A DNA stretch of 64,000 nucleotides. It comes from Kordia zhangzhouensis. Its GTDB lineage: Bacteria > Bacteroidota > Bacteroidia > Flavobacteriales > Flavobacteriaceae. Location of the stretch: contig NZ_LBMH01000003.1 of assembly GCF_001005305.1 (NCBI RefSeq), positions 655,724 to 719,723 of the forward strand. The letters are read 5' to 3'. Made by a program: the position numbers and the translations under genes. Positions 20,042-30,326 of this stretch are shown piece after piece; the first letter of the stretch is position 1, and each line of letters starts with the position of its first letter. The notes under the pieces are model-generated. The model did not search any database, was not told where the DNA came from, and saw nothing but the letters and a program-made list of their open reading frames with translations.

Positions 20042-23000
20042 TCAAGGCACACATATCATTACTCGTTGTTGTTGGGATACAGCTTTTGATTCGAAAAAAC
20101 ATTCGTATCAATTACAAAACGATATTAGTGCGTGGAGTTCTTACAAGATGCAACGTATTATAAATCGTGTTTTTGACAGTATTTGCCCTGAAGGTCAAAC
20201 ATTAAAGATAGACAAGCTACAAATTGATTTAGGTAGTATTGTATATGAAAACCTGTGGAGTGAGCTACCAACCCGCTTGGAAGAAGCGTTACGAAGTACA
20301 CTATTTGAGCTAATTATGTATCCTAAACGTGGGGAAGCTCGCTTGGAAATTGTGCATGAATATATAACACAAATCAACGTATTACGTACATTTTTACAAC
20401 AAGGTATACTGCCATGGAATTATCAAGAAGCCTATGGAAGTATCTCTGAAATTGCACTTTCTCAGCTTACAAATAATCGTTTGGACGTCATCCAAATGAT
20501 TCAAGAAATAGGAAAAGTTGAAAATGTACGCAAACGAATTGCATGGCAGTTTTCAGTAGTCATTATTAAAAAGATTATTGCAGGACTTGAGCCTAGTAGT
20601 CATGAGCAAATTATCCGTTTTTCTGATGAATTAATTAAAATTCAAGAAAAGGAAACCGTAGTACAGACAAGCACGAATGATTTAAGAAAAAATGTATGGT
20701 TTTGGATACTCAATTACTTATTTACAGACAGAGGCACCATTTTTAACAAAGTAGCTTTTGTAAAGAGTACCATTCAACAAATGGCACAACATTTCAATTT
20801 GACATATCAAGCAATGATTGAATTGATGGAAAGTGCCATCAAACAAGCGAGCGAGTATTATCAAGTAGATAAAAGCTTCATCGCAATTATTAAATTATTA
20901 TCAAAAGAACTTTACGAACAGCCTTTTATCCGAATAAAAACCGAAAAGCAAAAAGAGCATTTTTGGATAAAAATAACTGACTATTTCAAAGATCCTAATT
21001 CGGCTCAATCATCCATTGAAAAAAATGAATTGAATGAGTTAGTCATTAATTTACCCAAATTGGATTCTGTTCGTTTTCAAAAAATACTCCTAGCGGTAAA
21101 AACTTCAACTCACCGATGGAAAACTATTTTACATGATTTGATTCCTGCCGCTGTTGAAAGCTTATTTGTAGTATTATCTCCTTCGCTTTCCAAGCAAATT
21201 TTAGAACAAATTTCGTTTTTAGCTTCACTTTCGTTAAAAAATACAGCTAAAATGGATACTCTTGATTTGTACACACATGGGCTTATTTTTTGCGTAAAAC
21301 ATCAACATTCATCACTTGAAAAAGATGCTTTTATTCAATATGTCATTGAAAAAATAGCTAAAAAGCAGCGGTTAGAAAAGAGAACTGTTTTAGATCAACT
21401 TTTGACCAACACAGCATTATCTGAAGATAAAAGACCTCTTTTTAGTTCGTTGTATCATACATTGCATACAAACTATCAACGGGAAATTAATGTTTCTTCA
21501 TTTGTTGTGACAAACGAGGCAACATTAAAGAAGAGTGTAGAAACCTATTTTACTCAAATTCAGGAATCGTCAACAACTACAAAAGCTTATAAAAAATTAG
21601 AGCAAACCTTAGAAAAATGGATTCAAAAAGCTCCTATTCAATTTTGGGAAGCTGTTCAAAAAATAGAGAAAAACACGCAAACAACTATTCGTGTTTCTGC
21701 TCTAGTTTCAAACTATGGAATCGTTCCGTTTCTTAGAAAAGTAGCTCCTAAAATATTTCAATTTATTGTTTCATTACAATCAATTATAGAACAATTAATT
21801 ACGCGACATGCCAAAAAAACGGCCATCTTTCGAAAAATAAAAAATCATCTTTTTGAACACAGTTTTCACATTCTTTGGAATCAGCCAAATATTGGTGTGA
21901 ATGATTTGATGGTGCAATTGTTTATTAACATTCAACGAGAAGAATTAACGACACATTTTTCTAAAACAATGATTGAAGAAACTTTTGAAACTCTATTTCA
22001 TTCCCAAAAATTGAAACTATTAGTGCCATCAACCCAAATAGTACAACTGTGCAAAACACAATTTGAGTTGCAAAGAAATCAGACAAATATTTCTCTTGTA
22101 AAAGAATTGATGGCACAACCTAATCAGCAATTATTGGTGGCTAATTTGATAAAAAAAATAGTAATTGATAAAAAAGATAAGGAATACGAATTTAAAGTGC
22201 ATGAAGCAAAAATACGTTCGTACTTGTTGCCAAATTCAGAATCTATTTACAAGCATTTATTTAAAGAGTTTCAGCAAAAAAAATTCACAAAAAACAGGTT
22301 TACCACATCTATTAACAACAAAGATATATTTGATTATTGCTTTTGGAGCGTATTAATTCGTTTTGAAAAACATCGTGGAAACTCAGCATCATTTTGTACG
22401 CTTTTTGAAAAAACGATTCTGGAGTTTTTTCCAATACTTCTTAAAGAAAAGAATCAAAAAACATCAAAGCATTCAACGATTACAAAACGTACGATTGTTG
22501 TGCAAAATCATCGCATTTCAGAAACGATATTGTTTGAAGCATTGACACAACAAATTGAACATTGTAATGCTACGATTGAAATTGACAGTGTTTTTTATTC
22601 CTTTTCAGAACTGTTTCAAATAGCCACCGAAACATCTCCACAAAGAATCAGAACTATTTTAAAAGATGTTCTCTCTTCAGAAAAACAGTTGTTGTTCTTG
22701 CAAAAATCTATTGATTTTGAAATGTTTCTTTCTATTATTGCTTGTAATGCTTCTCCAAATCAATCTGCAGCAATTCATGCTATTCGTTTACTTTATGTAT
22801 TGACAAAAGAGTTAGGAAACACACAAATAGTTACTTCATTACAACCTGTACTGTGGAAACAAACTGTTGCTATGTTACAAGCAACGTATACTGCTAAGAA
22901 AATTATTGAGATACTTGTACAAGTTATTTTTGATGCTTTTTCACAAATTCCAACATTAGATCAAATTACAATTGTAAAACATATTCAAAACAATCATTAT

Positions 23001-24248
23001 AAAGTTCCAACATTACTCAAAAGTGTGCTCATTGAAAGAGATTCTATTTTTGAGCTCCTAACTGAAAAACAACCATTTATTGTAGCCGAAAAAATCTTTC
23101 AAGAACTGTTAGAAAACGGAAAAATAGAAGTCCTCAGTGACTATCTTTTTACACATTTTGAAATCCCTGTGTGGTTGTATTCTGCAAAAAATTATACGTA
23201 TTCAAAATTGATAAATGAATTAATTACACAACAACCTTTAGTAGTGCTCAAAACCATACGAAGTCAGTTAAACTCTAACGTACAACTAAGCACTCTAGCA
23301 CAAACAATACAATTTCATTCGTTCATTGATTCATTACTGCGTTTATATCCAACACAGAAAAAATCGCTTGTAGAGATATCCAAACTATATGAAGCTATTA
23401 CAATGACTTCTATAAAAGGAATCTCTATTAAAAAAATACAGGAAATTATCATTACAAAAATACTGATTGCTTGGAAAACCAATCGTTGGGACACTCTCAA
23501 AAGCACTCATATTTGGAATGAATTACTTTGGGAAATTCATGGAAAAATGGGAGTCAATAAAAACGATTTTTTTACAGCAATTAATATAATCAAACCTGCT
23601 TTACCAGCTTCTTTACAGCTCACATACAATCGATTACTCCCATCTGAAGATATCGTAGCATCGTTTGAAACAACACCAGAACATTTAATTTCAAAAAAAC
23701 TAAAAAAACAATCTATGAGTAACGAATCAAACACATTTCCAGAAGAAGGTATTTACATTCCAAACGCAGGATTGGTGCTGCTCAATAGTTATTTTGTTAT
23801 TCTTTTTAATCGTTTAGGAATTATAAAAGATAATGAATTTGTTTCTGAACAAGCCCAACTTGAATCTGTTCATTACTTACAGTATATCGTAACAGGTTTA
23901 ACACAAACGGAAGAGTCATTATTAACACTCAACAAAGTGTTGGCTGGATTAGCCCCAAATACACCTGTACAAGACAGTATTGATATGACTGATAGTGACA
24001 AACAGTTAATTGATGGAATGATTGAAGCTGTTATTCAATATTGGAGTGCTATTGGACAAACATCTGTAAACGGTTTTCGGGGAAATTGGTTGGTTAGAGA
24101 AGGGGTTTTAAAAGAAACCGAAGATCGTTGGGAATTACTTGTCGAAAAAAGACCTTACGATATATTAATGTTGAAATCTCCTTTTTCTTTTTCAATCATA
24201 AAACTTCCATGGATGCAAAAACCTTTACACGTTACGTGGCCATTTTAA
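20034..24248 (+). CDS. contractile injection system tape measure protein (CIS_TMP, Pvc14-like)
   Basis: The 1404-residue protein begins with the characteristic N-terminus ITRCCWDTAFDSKKHSYQLQ...LKIDKLQIDLGSI of the CIS tape-measure family. It is almost entirely helical, rich in Lys, Gln, Thr and Ile, without membrane segments. The conserved C-terminal block reads IPNAGLVLLNSYFVILFNRL...HYLQYIVTG...LLTLNKVLAGL. Tape-measure length sets sheath length, so at 1404 residues this predicts a rather long particle. Family identity is strong at both ends. The length relation is general knowledge, not measured here. Confidence 0.88.
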   Translation: MHSQGTHIITRCCWDTAFDSKKHSYQLQNDISAWSSYKMQRIINRVFDSICPEGQTLKIDKLQIDLGSIVYENLWSELPTRLEEALRSTLFELIMYPKRGEARLEIVHEYITQINVLRTFLQQGILPWNYQEAYGSISEIALSQLTNNRLDVIQMIQEIGKVENVRKRIAWQFSVVIIKKIIAGLEPSSHEQIIRFSDELIKIQEKETVVQTSTNDLRKNVWFWILNYLFTDRGTIFNKVAFVKSTIQQMAQHFNLTYQAMIELMESAIKQASEYYQVDKSFIAIIKLLSKELYEQPFIRIKTEKQKEHFWIKITDYFKDPNSAQSSIEKNELNELVINLPKLDSVRFQKILLAVKTSTHRWKTILHDLIPAAVESLFVVLSPSLSKQILEQISFLASLSLKNTAKMDTLDLYTHGLIFCVKHQHSSLEKDAFIQYVIEKIAKKQRLEKRTVLDQLLTNTALSEDKRPLFSSLYHTLHTNYQREINVSSFVVTNEATLKKSVETYFTQIQESSTTTKAYKKLEQTLEKWIQKAPIQFWEAVQKIEKNTQTTIRVSALVSNYGIVPFLRKVAPKIFQFIVSLQSIIEQLITRHAKKTAIFRKIKNHLFEHSFHILWNQPNIGVNDLMVQLFINIQREELTTHFSKTMIEETFETLFHSQKLKLLVPSTQIVQLCKTQFELQRNQTNISLVKELMAQPNQQLLVANLIKKIVIDKKDKEYEFKVHEAKIRSYLLPNSESIYKHLFKEFQQKKFTKNRFTTSINNKDIFDYCFWSVLIRFEKHRGNSASFCTLFEKTILEFFPILLKEKNQKTSKHSTITKRTIVVQNHRISETILFEALTQQIEHCNATIEIDSVFYSFSELFQIATETSPQRIRTILKDVLSSEKQLLFLQKSIDFEMFLSIIACNASPNQSAAIHAIRLLYVLTKELGNTQIVTSLQPVLWKQTVAMLQATYTAKKIIEILVQVIFDAFSQIPTLDQITIVKHIQNNHYKVPTLLKSVLIERDSIFELLTEKQPFIVAEKIFQELLENGKIEVLSDYLFTHFEIPVWLYSAKNYTYSKLINELITQQPLVVLKTIRSQLNSNVQLSTLAQTIQFHSFIDSLLRLYPTQKKSLVEISKLYEAITMTSIKGISIKKIQEIIITKILIAWKTNRWDTLKSTHIWNELLWEIHGKMGVNKNDFFTAINIIKPALPASLQLTYNRLLPSEDIVASFETTPEHLISKKLKKQSMSNESNTFPEEGIYIPNAGLVLLNSYFVILFNRLGIIKDNEFVSEQAQLESVHYLQYIVTGLTQTEESLLTLNKVLAGLAPNTPVQDSIDMTDSDKQLIDGMIEAVIQYWSAIGQTSVNGFRGNWLVREGVLKETEDRWELLVEKRPYDILMLKSPFSFSIIKLPWMQKPLHVTWPF

Positions 24249-24376
24249 AATACAAATCATCATGAAAAAAAATAACATTACTATACAAATAGACAGTAGT
24301 TAGCTATAACAAAATATCAATCCAAGCATAACCAAATAGGTTACACAATTTATTAACAAACTAAAAAATAACATTT

Positions 24377-26599
24377 ATGAGTTCTTACAACGACAATCTA
24401 CATTCGAGTGTTGTTTCATCATTGAACACACAAGAATTAGAATTACAAAATGTAGAAGCAAAACTGGAAGCTTCCATGTTTTCACTCTACTACGCACAAG
24501 GTGCGCGCATTACGACTGCCGAAGAATTAGAAGTGACAACGGCAAAATATGTTTTTCAAAAAAATATTCACGAACAAGCCATTGTAGATAGTGATGTATC
24601 CACCAACGTATTACAGTCTACAAAAAATGCAAAATCATTTACTTCAAAATCAGTTTCCAATACTTCAGTTGCCGCTGCAAATGTCCAAATTGCTGCGAAT
24701 GCAATCTTAAAGTTGGCAAGCGACACAGGAAGTATTTTTAGCATTATCAATGCTGCAGATTTTGATACTGAGATTTATGCACAAAGTAACAAAGCATATG
24801 TTTTAATGAATGATACTGCATATGCTGCTGAACAAGCTTCTCAGCATAGTATGGAAGCATCTGCACTTATAGCAGAAGTAACTACCGACGACTTAAATAG
24901 CAAAGCAACCGTAACAGATACTTCTATTAAAGATCTTCTTAGCGTGGTTACAAATCAATTTGATAGTACAACAGCGTTACTTTCTACACAAAGTGCAGAA
25001 TTAGCTTCTGCCAATAGCAAAGAAAAGAAAGCCGAAGGACAATTAGAAGATTTGAGTGTTGCCTATAATTCCGCAAACGATGCCTATACCATCAATAATA
25101 ACGAGTTGAACTTAAATTTAATGGTTACAACTCCTATAAACATTGGTACGCACGAAAGTTATACTGTATCATTTGAACCATACAAAAGTCCTTTCAATTT
25201 AAAATCTCCTGACGAAAATACCCAATTACCAACGGGTTATCCTGTTCAAAATTATTATGTTTTATTAGTAGAAGATAGTAAGAGTGCTACCTTTAGTATT
25301 AACGATGCAGAAGGAATTGTGACAGAAGGATATACAGATCGTTTTGTGTCAATTGCTCCAAGTGATGATCCTATTATTGCTCAAAAAATTTATATTAAAG
25401 GAGTTTCCACAGATGATCATAAAGTGCTACAAGATTCTGAAGGAAAACTACTTGAGTTAGGAAAAGACTACGTAATTTTTGTTTTTGCAGTATTTACAAA
25501 TGGTTATAAAAAATCAATCAATACTTTTGAAGATTTTCTAACAGCGCCTTCAAAAAGGTTCTCATTACAGAATCAACTAAGCATGGCTGATTCTAGTGGA
25601 ATTCAACTTCCTAATGATAAAAACGTAATCAATTTTGGTGTGTTTGAAAATCCTGATTATAAAGTTCAATATCGTTGTGCTTTCTTGCCTAACAATAAAG
25701 AATTAGTTCTCGGATTACTTACTACGGAAGAATTGCAATATATTGATCAAGAAGTAAATGATCGCAAGCAAATTGAAAATCTGTACACAGAGAAAATTAG
25801 TGAAATCAAAGCAAAGCTAGCACTACTTGACGCTGAGACTAAAGCAAAGAAAACTGAACAAACTCCGGCAAAAGATCCTAAAGGAACTGCAGCAAAAAAA
25901 GCTTCTAAGCCAAACTCAAATACTATTACAGATGCACAACGAAAAGAATTGCTGAACGAGCAATTACAAATTCTTGAAAAAGAACAAGCGGCCTTAGCCT
26001 CTAATGAAGGACATTTACAACCTGGATTCTTCTTTAACTTAACAATTGCAGAACAAATTCCTGCTGGAAGTTATACTACAGCACAAGAAGGAACTGATTC
26101 GCTAATTGCTTATTTATTAAGAAATATTGAAGACATTCAAGAGAGCTTAAAAGATGAAAAAGTGCAAAAACTGAATACAACTTTAACAGGGTTGGCTTCT
26201 AAGAAATCTGCCAAAAATGATACAGAGCAGTTTTTACAAGATGCTATCACTTATATTGAAGATACAATCAAAGAAGTGGTTGGTAAAACATTGAATTCGT
26301 TACTCAAAGATTACGGGCAACTCATCAAGGACCTAATTCTACTTTCTAAAGGATATCAATTTTATAGCAAAACAGTAACATTAGCTCCTGAAACTACCGA
26401 TAATTTTGGAAATCGTCTTATCAACAATAACGAATACATTCCGGCAATTATTTCTATTTCTAACAATCCTGACGAAACGGTAAATGTACAATTTATCAAT
26501 GCCCTTTCCGATTTTCAACATACTGCACCATTTACTTACGTAGATCCGTATGCATCGAAAACGAAACTAACATCGTATCCAAAACCAACAATCAACTAA
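24377..26599 (+). CDS. unassigned eCIS protein with coiled coils, candidate fibre
   Basis: No domain is recognised with certainty in this 740-residue protein. Residues ~1-230 are helical (Ala/Ser/Thr-rich, long stretches of AAN-, SQH-, SAEL-type heptads). Residues ~245-400 are beta-rich and could be a fibronectin/Ig-like module (MVTTPINIGTHESYTVSFEP onward). Residues ~440-500 are a charged coiled coil rich in K, E and Q. The end is mixed. There is no signal peptide. The helical N-terminal region resembles that of the next gene product. Position after the tape measure makes a particle-surface fibre (Pvc13 role) possible, but neither adhesin nor phage-fibre sequence is visible. Confidence 0.45.
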   Translation: MSSYNDNLHSSVVSSLNTQELELQNVEAKLEASMFSLYYAQGARITTAEELEVTTAKYVFQKNIHEQAIVDSDVSTNVLQSTKNAKSFTSKSVSNTSVAAANVQIAANAILKLASDTGSIFSIINAADFDTEIYAQSNKAYVLMNDTAYAAEQASQHSMEASALIAEVTTDDLNSKATVTDTSIKDLLSVVTNQFDSTTALLSTQSAELASANSKEKKAEGQLEDLSVAYNSANDAYTINNNELNLNLMVTTPINIGTHESYTVSFEPYKSPFNLKSPDENTQLPTGYPVQNYYVLLVEDSKSATFSINDAEGIVTEGYTDRFVSIAPSDDPIIAQKIYIKGVSTDDHKVLQDSEGKLLELGKDYVIFVFAVFTNGYKKSINTFEDFLTAPSKRFSLQNQLSMADSSGIQLPNDKNVINFGVFENPDYKVQYRCAFLPNNKELVLGLLTTEELQYIDQEVNDRKQIENLYTEKISEIKAKLALLDAETKAKKTEQTPAKDPKGTAAKKASKPNSNTITDAQRKELLNEQLQILEKEQAALASNEGHLQPGFFFNLTIAEQIPAGSYTTAQEGTDSLIAYLLRNIEDIQESLKDEKVQKLNTTLTGLASKKSAKNDTEQFLQDAITYIEDTIKEVVGKTLNSLLKDYGQLIKDLILLSKGYQFYSKTVTLAPETTDNFGNRLINNNEYIPAIISISNNPDETVNVQFINALSDFQHTAPFTYVDPYASKTKLTSYPKPTIN

Positions 26600-26618
26600 T
26601 CCTTTAAAGATATACATT

Positions 26619-27464
26619 ATGAGTAGACAAACAATACTAATTCCAGACCCGTCAGCAAGTGATAAATACGGAATTACCGAACGAAAAAAACAAGAAATCG
26701 ATTTTTTAACCCAAGAGGTCTTAAATGCCCAAAATGAAGTTGAACAATATCAGGCAATTGTTGACTCATTAACTGAAAAATCGACTAAGTTGCAAACCGA
26801 ACTTGCAACTGCAGAAGCAAATAAAACGCAAGCGTTAAATAATAAAAACGCTGTTGATAATGTAATTAACAATGCTAAAGATTTGTATGAAAGCTCTGGA
26901 GTTACCTATCAAGAAGCTGCTACAGCAGAAGACAAAATTAAAACTGTTGCTACAGAAATAAATACAGTAATCAATAAACTTATTTATTCTGCTGAAGTAA
27001 TCAATAAATTATCCAATGCAGTCATTCGAAAAAAAGCAATCAATCCGCTTATTTCAGACGAATTGATTTCTATGGTAACCAAAGCAGATTCTGATGCAAA
27101 TAATGCCGTTGCATTAACACTCGTTGCGCTAGAGTCAGTTTTTGCTTCACAAGCATCTACCATTGAATCAAAATCAGCATTATCATTAGAACTTTTACAA
27201 GCTACAAAGCTATATGAATTTATTATTGGAGAAGAAATAGACAACGTAGAAAATGAAATTTCCTCTTCTAAAAAATCATTGAAAAAGTACTTATATGATG
27301 CATACGACATTACTAGTAATATTTATGAAGAAATATTGGCAGCATCCAATGATACCACTAGCCAATTAAACGCTACAAAAAATTCATTGAGCAAAGCACA
27401 GGTCAATCTAAAATCGTTACAATCTGGTCTTGCAGCTGCAAATGCTGCAGCTCTCGCTTCCTAA
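26619..27464 (+). CDS. unassigned coiled-coil eCIS protein
   Basis: The 281-residue protein is almost wholly helical with long heptad-like stretches (KKQEIDFLTQEVLNAQNEVE; LQTELATAEANKTQALNNKN) and an Ala-rich end. It has no signal peptide and no membrane segment. The pattern SAEVINKLSNAVIRKKA and the following ANNAVALTLVALESVFASQA resemble the helical part of the preceding protein (AANVQIAANAILKLAS; AEQASQHSMEASALIAE). The two may be distant paralogues that assemble together. Function is unknown. It is not followed by a terminator, so it belongs to the same transcript. Confidence 0.45.
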   Translation: MSRQTILIPDPSASDKYGITERKKQEIDFLTQEVLNAQNEVEQYQAIVDSLTEKSTKLQTELATAEANKTQALNNKNAVDNVINNAKDLYESSGVTYQEAATAEDKIKTVATEINTVINKLIYSAEVINKLSNAVIRKKAINPLISDELISMVTKADSDANNAVALTLVALESVFASQASTIESKSALSLELLQATKLYEFIIGEEIDNVENEISSSKKSLKKYLYDAYDITSNIYEEILAASNDTTSQLNATKNSLSKAQVNLKSLQSGLAAANAAALAS

Positions 27465-27508
27465 TTGTGATTACAACAACATGGTGCTTCATCTAAAACC
27501 CAACAATT

Positions 27509-28432
27509 ATGAACGACGTATTTAAAAAGTTTTATCGCAGTTTTTATCATAGAACTAATGGATTTATCTGTACAAAACCACTCAATCAAAATGTATATCC
27601 TGGTGATTTTTTTCAGATAAAAAATGGAGAAATGATTGTTTTGGGAAACATTTTCAGAAAAAATATTATCAATGTAGATGATGTTGTTTTTGAAAATGGG
27701 GTACAGCTCAATGCAGCTAGTTGGAATTTTAATGAAGGTGTTAACAAAGCGTATTCAGGTAGAGATATAGGACAAAACCCGATTGAAGGAAACTTTGAAT
27801 ACAGCAAACAACTATTAGCTTTTGACGGATTTGGAAGTTTCTTCTTTAAAAGTAGTGCTCCCGAATCTGTTAAATTTGCTAATTGGAGTGATTTTCAACA
27901 AGAACTCATCATCAAAATGACACAAACTTTGTTTTCGTTCAGAGAACTTTATATTGTCACTGAAAGTGCTGTTACTGAAAGTTGGACACTAGCTATTGCG
28001 GGTTCTGAAAATGCAGAATTAGAAATTGCTACAGAAACAGAAAATTTTGGGTTGGTAGATATTTTTGGCGATTCAAATGCAAAAACCATTCAAGCAAGAG
28101 ATATTGAATTTTATCATCGAGAAAATAAAAGGAAACCTTCTTTTTTTAAGGCAAAAAAACTAACGGTTCGTCAAGAAAAATTGGATGTTTTTATTAGTCA
28201 ACTACTTAGTGAGCGATCACAACTCCCTTCATGGATAAATAATTTTTATGAATATGATTTCTATCATGATGAAAGTTCATTTCATCCACAGGTAATTAAA
28301 AATGCAGAAGTTTCTGTTTTAGACATGTTACAAGCCAATGAACTTAATCCTAATACAGCATTGCAATATTTTTCATGGGTAAATACCAGCTTAGATGATG
28401 TAGAAAAATTATTCACTTCGTATGGATACTAA
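27509..28432 (+). CDS. unassigned eCIS-operon protein; possible gasdermin-like layout
   Basis: The 307-residue protein has no signal peptide and no long hydrophobic helix. It has many beta-like segments: YPGDFFQIKNGEMIVLGNIF, NFEYSKQLLAFDGFGSFFF, ELYIVTESAVTESWTLAIAG, then FFKAKKLTVRQEKLDVF and a charged helical tail to YGY. The order and the ELYIVTES-type strand after an amphipathic helix recall gasdermin N-terminal domains, which form membrane pores. This is my own pattern reading without alignment and may be wrong. The gene overlaps the AAA+ ATPase by 11 bases, so it is firmly part of the eCIS transcript. A structural role is the alternative. Confidence 0.4.
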   Translation: MNDVFKKFYRSFYHRTNGFICTKPLNQNVYPGDFFQIKNGEMIVLGNIFRKNIINVDDVVFENGVQLNAASWNFNEGVNKAYSGRDIGQNPIEGNFEYSKQLLAFDGFGSFFFKSSAPESVKFANWSDFQQELIIKMTQTLFSFRELYIVTESAVTESWTLAIAGSENAELEIATETENFGLVDIFGDSNAKTIQARDIEFYHRENKRKPSFFKAKKLTVRQEKLDVFISQLLSERSQLPSWINNFYEYDFYHDESSFHPQVIKNAEVSVLDMLQANELNPNTALQYFSWVNTSLDDVEKLFTSYGY

Positions 28433-29774
28433 AAAATACATAGACTCAATACACAAAGAAATTGACTGGCTTCACGAGGTCATTCATCATGTTATTAGTA
28501 TGTATTTACAGCATGAAGGAGCTAAAACACATTGGACAGAACTCGCAATGCCTGATATTTCTGAAACCGATACGCCGTTTGCAAATTGTATTAAAGAATG
28601 GAATTTGACAAATATAGAGCGAGTTGCCTTGATTTTAGCAATTGCTCCACACATTCGACCAGAAATATTAGATATTTTTTTCGGACAGAATAAAATGTAC
28701 AATAGAGGTTTTACTGAATTTGGCGGTGTAATCGATAAAGCTCACAGTGGTTTTTTACCAACAGGACAGACTCTTTTTTATTTGATTACAGCACTAAATC
28801 CTGAATGGCGAGTAGAAGTACTTCAACTATTTGAAAACGAACATGTTTTTCAAAAAGAACAAATAATACACATCGAATCAACCGAAAGTTATTTGCCTAA
28901 ATATAATGGAGTATTAAGTATCAACCAACGCTGGTTACACTATTTTACAACTGGAAAAAAAACTGAACAAGAACACAGCATCACATTTCCTGCGCAAAAA
29001 ATAACTACCAATTTAAGTTGGGACGATATGGTATTGAATCCTTCTGTAATGGATCAAATAGTAGAATTGAAAACGTGGTTAACTCACAAAGAAATTTTAC
29101 TTAACGACTGGAATCTATCAAAACTCATCAAACCGGGCTATCGTGTTCTATTTTATGGCCCGCCAGGCACAGGAAAAACCATGACAGCATCTCTTTTAGG
29201 AAAAAAACTAAATTTAGATGTATATCGGGTAGACCTTTCAATGATTGTATCTAAGTATATTGGAGAAACTGAAAAGAATCTTTCTCGCATATTTGATGCA
29301 GCGGCTCATCAAAAATGGATTTTATTTTTTGATGAAGCTGATGCGTTATTTGGCAAACGAACCAAAGCCAATTCATCAAATGATCGACATGCCAACCAGC
29401 AAACAGCATACTTACTACAACGCATTGAAGATTTTCCGGGGTTTATCATTTTGGCTTCCAACTTAAAAGATAATATGGATAGCGCTTTTTCGAGAAGATT
29501 TCAATCGATCATTCACTTTGCTATGCCTTCTACAAAAGAACGATATCAACTTTGGCAAAATGCATTTTCAGGAACTCCAACATTATCAGAAGAAATTGAT
29601 TTGTATCAAATAGCAGAAAATTATGAATTGGCAGGTGGCGCTATTATTAACGTACTACGCTATTGCGCTTTGGCTGCAATTCAACGAGAATCTACCATTG
29701 TAACCAAAGAAGAATTGATTATAGGCATTCGAAGAGAACTGAAAAAAGAAAACAAATTAATAGCACGAACATAA
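28422..29774 (+). CDS. eCIS AAA+ ATPase (Pvc15/Afp15-like)
   Basis: The 450-residue protein has an N-terminal family-specific part (~1-190) and a FtsH/CDC48-type AAA+ domain. Walker A is GPPGTGKT (246-253), Walker B ILFFDEAD (300-307), and the Arg-finger region contains SRRF (357-360). Pvc15-type ATPases are encoded in nearly all eCIS loci. They are thought to help assembly or cargo loading and are absent from the finished particle. Walker residues are intact, so it should be active. It follows the unassigned 307-residue gene with overlapping frames. Confidence 0.93.
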   Translation: MDTKKYIDSIHKEIDWLHEVIHHVISMYLQHEGAKTHWTELAMPDISETDTPFANCIKEWNLTNIERVALILAIAPHIRPEILDIFFGQNKMYNRGFTEFGGVIDKAHSGFLPTGQTLFYLITALNPEWRVEVLQLFENEHVFQKEQIIHIESTESYLPKYNGVLSINQRWLHYFTTGKKTEQEHSITFPAQKITTNLSWDDMVLNPSVMDQIVELKTWLTHKEILLNDWNLSKLIKPGYRVLFYGPPGTGKTMTASLLGKKLNLDVYRVDLSMIVSKYIGETEKNLSRIFDAAAHQKWILFFDEADALFGKRTKANSSNDRHANQQTAYLLQRIEDFPGFIILASNLKDNMDSAFSRRFQSIIHFAMPSTKERYQLWQNAFSGTPTLSEEIDLYQIAENYELAGGAIINVLRYCALAAIQRESTIVTKEELIIGIRRELKKENKLIART

Positions 29775-29783
29775 TCTTTGTCA

Positions 29784-30308
29784 ATGATGGATATCGAAGA
29801 ACTTATATTATTAAAAGAAAATTCGCAATTGTTAGTTATGAAATCATGGCGTCACGACATTCCGCAAGAAGTTCGCAATATTATCATCGCAGAATCATTA
29901 AATGAGTGTACTATTCACAAGGATTTTAATGTGCTAGGATATCTCATTACAAAGAGACGTTTATTTTTAATCGGTTCAAGTGTAACAACTCCGTTTCAAG
30001 AAATTTTACACTATTTCTACAAGCAAGTAGCTCAAAAGATTTTTCATTACAAAAAAACCGCTGCTTTTATACATCACAATTCATGTGATATAGATTATGA
30101 CACACCGCATGAACTGTTTGACAAATACCCTTTTTACAATGAATACATTAGAAAGTTAATCACTGGAAAAAAAATAGTAAGTCCTTTTTACAATCCATAT
30201 GTAGAAAGATTGAAAAACTACATTCATCAGCACAAATATAGTTCTGCTTTAGATTATGCTGGCGGAAAAGGACCTGTTATCGTTGCTGTGGATGAAATCA
30301 TTTTATAA
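29784..30308 (+). CDS. unassigned small eCIS-locus protein, possibly degenerate Y1-transposase fold
   Basis: This is a 174-residue protein from the ATG at 29784 (an in-frame TTG lies 6 bases upstream). It is soluble and rich in aromatic residues, Lys and His. The stretch WRHDIPQEVRNIIIAESLNE, then DFNVLGYLITKRRLFLIG, has the same order as REP-associated Y1 transposases (IxSLxxxx...AYVIMxNHxHLI). The HUH metal motif is replaced by TKRRL, so no nuclease activity is expected. The rest (DIDYDTPHELFDKYPFYNEY) is not recognised. It lies between the ATPase and the cargo genes and could be a chaperone or adaptor. The fold idea is speculative. Confidence 0.4.
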   Translation: MMDIEELILLKENSQLLVMKSWRHDIPQEVRNIIIAESLNECTIHKDFNVLGYLITKRRLFLIGSSVTTPFQEILHYFYKQVAQKIFHYKKTAAFIHHNSCDIDYDTPHELFDKYPFYNEYIRKLITGKKIVSPFYNPYVERLKNYIHQHKYSSALDYAGGKGPVIVAVDEIIL

Positions 30309-30326
30309 CACTTGAACTATTTTTTC

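Noticed and set aside
24262..24303. 13-codon ORF in the gap before the 740-residue gene
   Set aside because: Too short and without recognisable content; probably chance.
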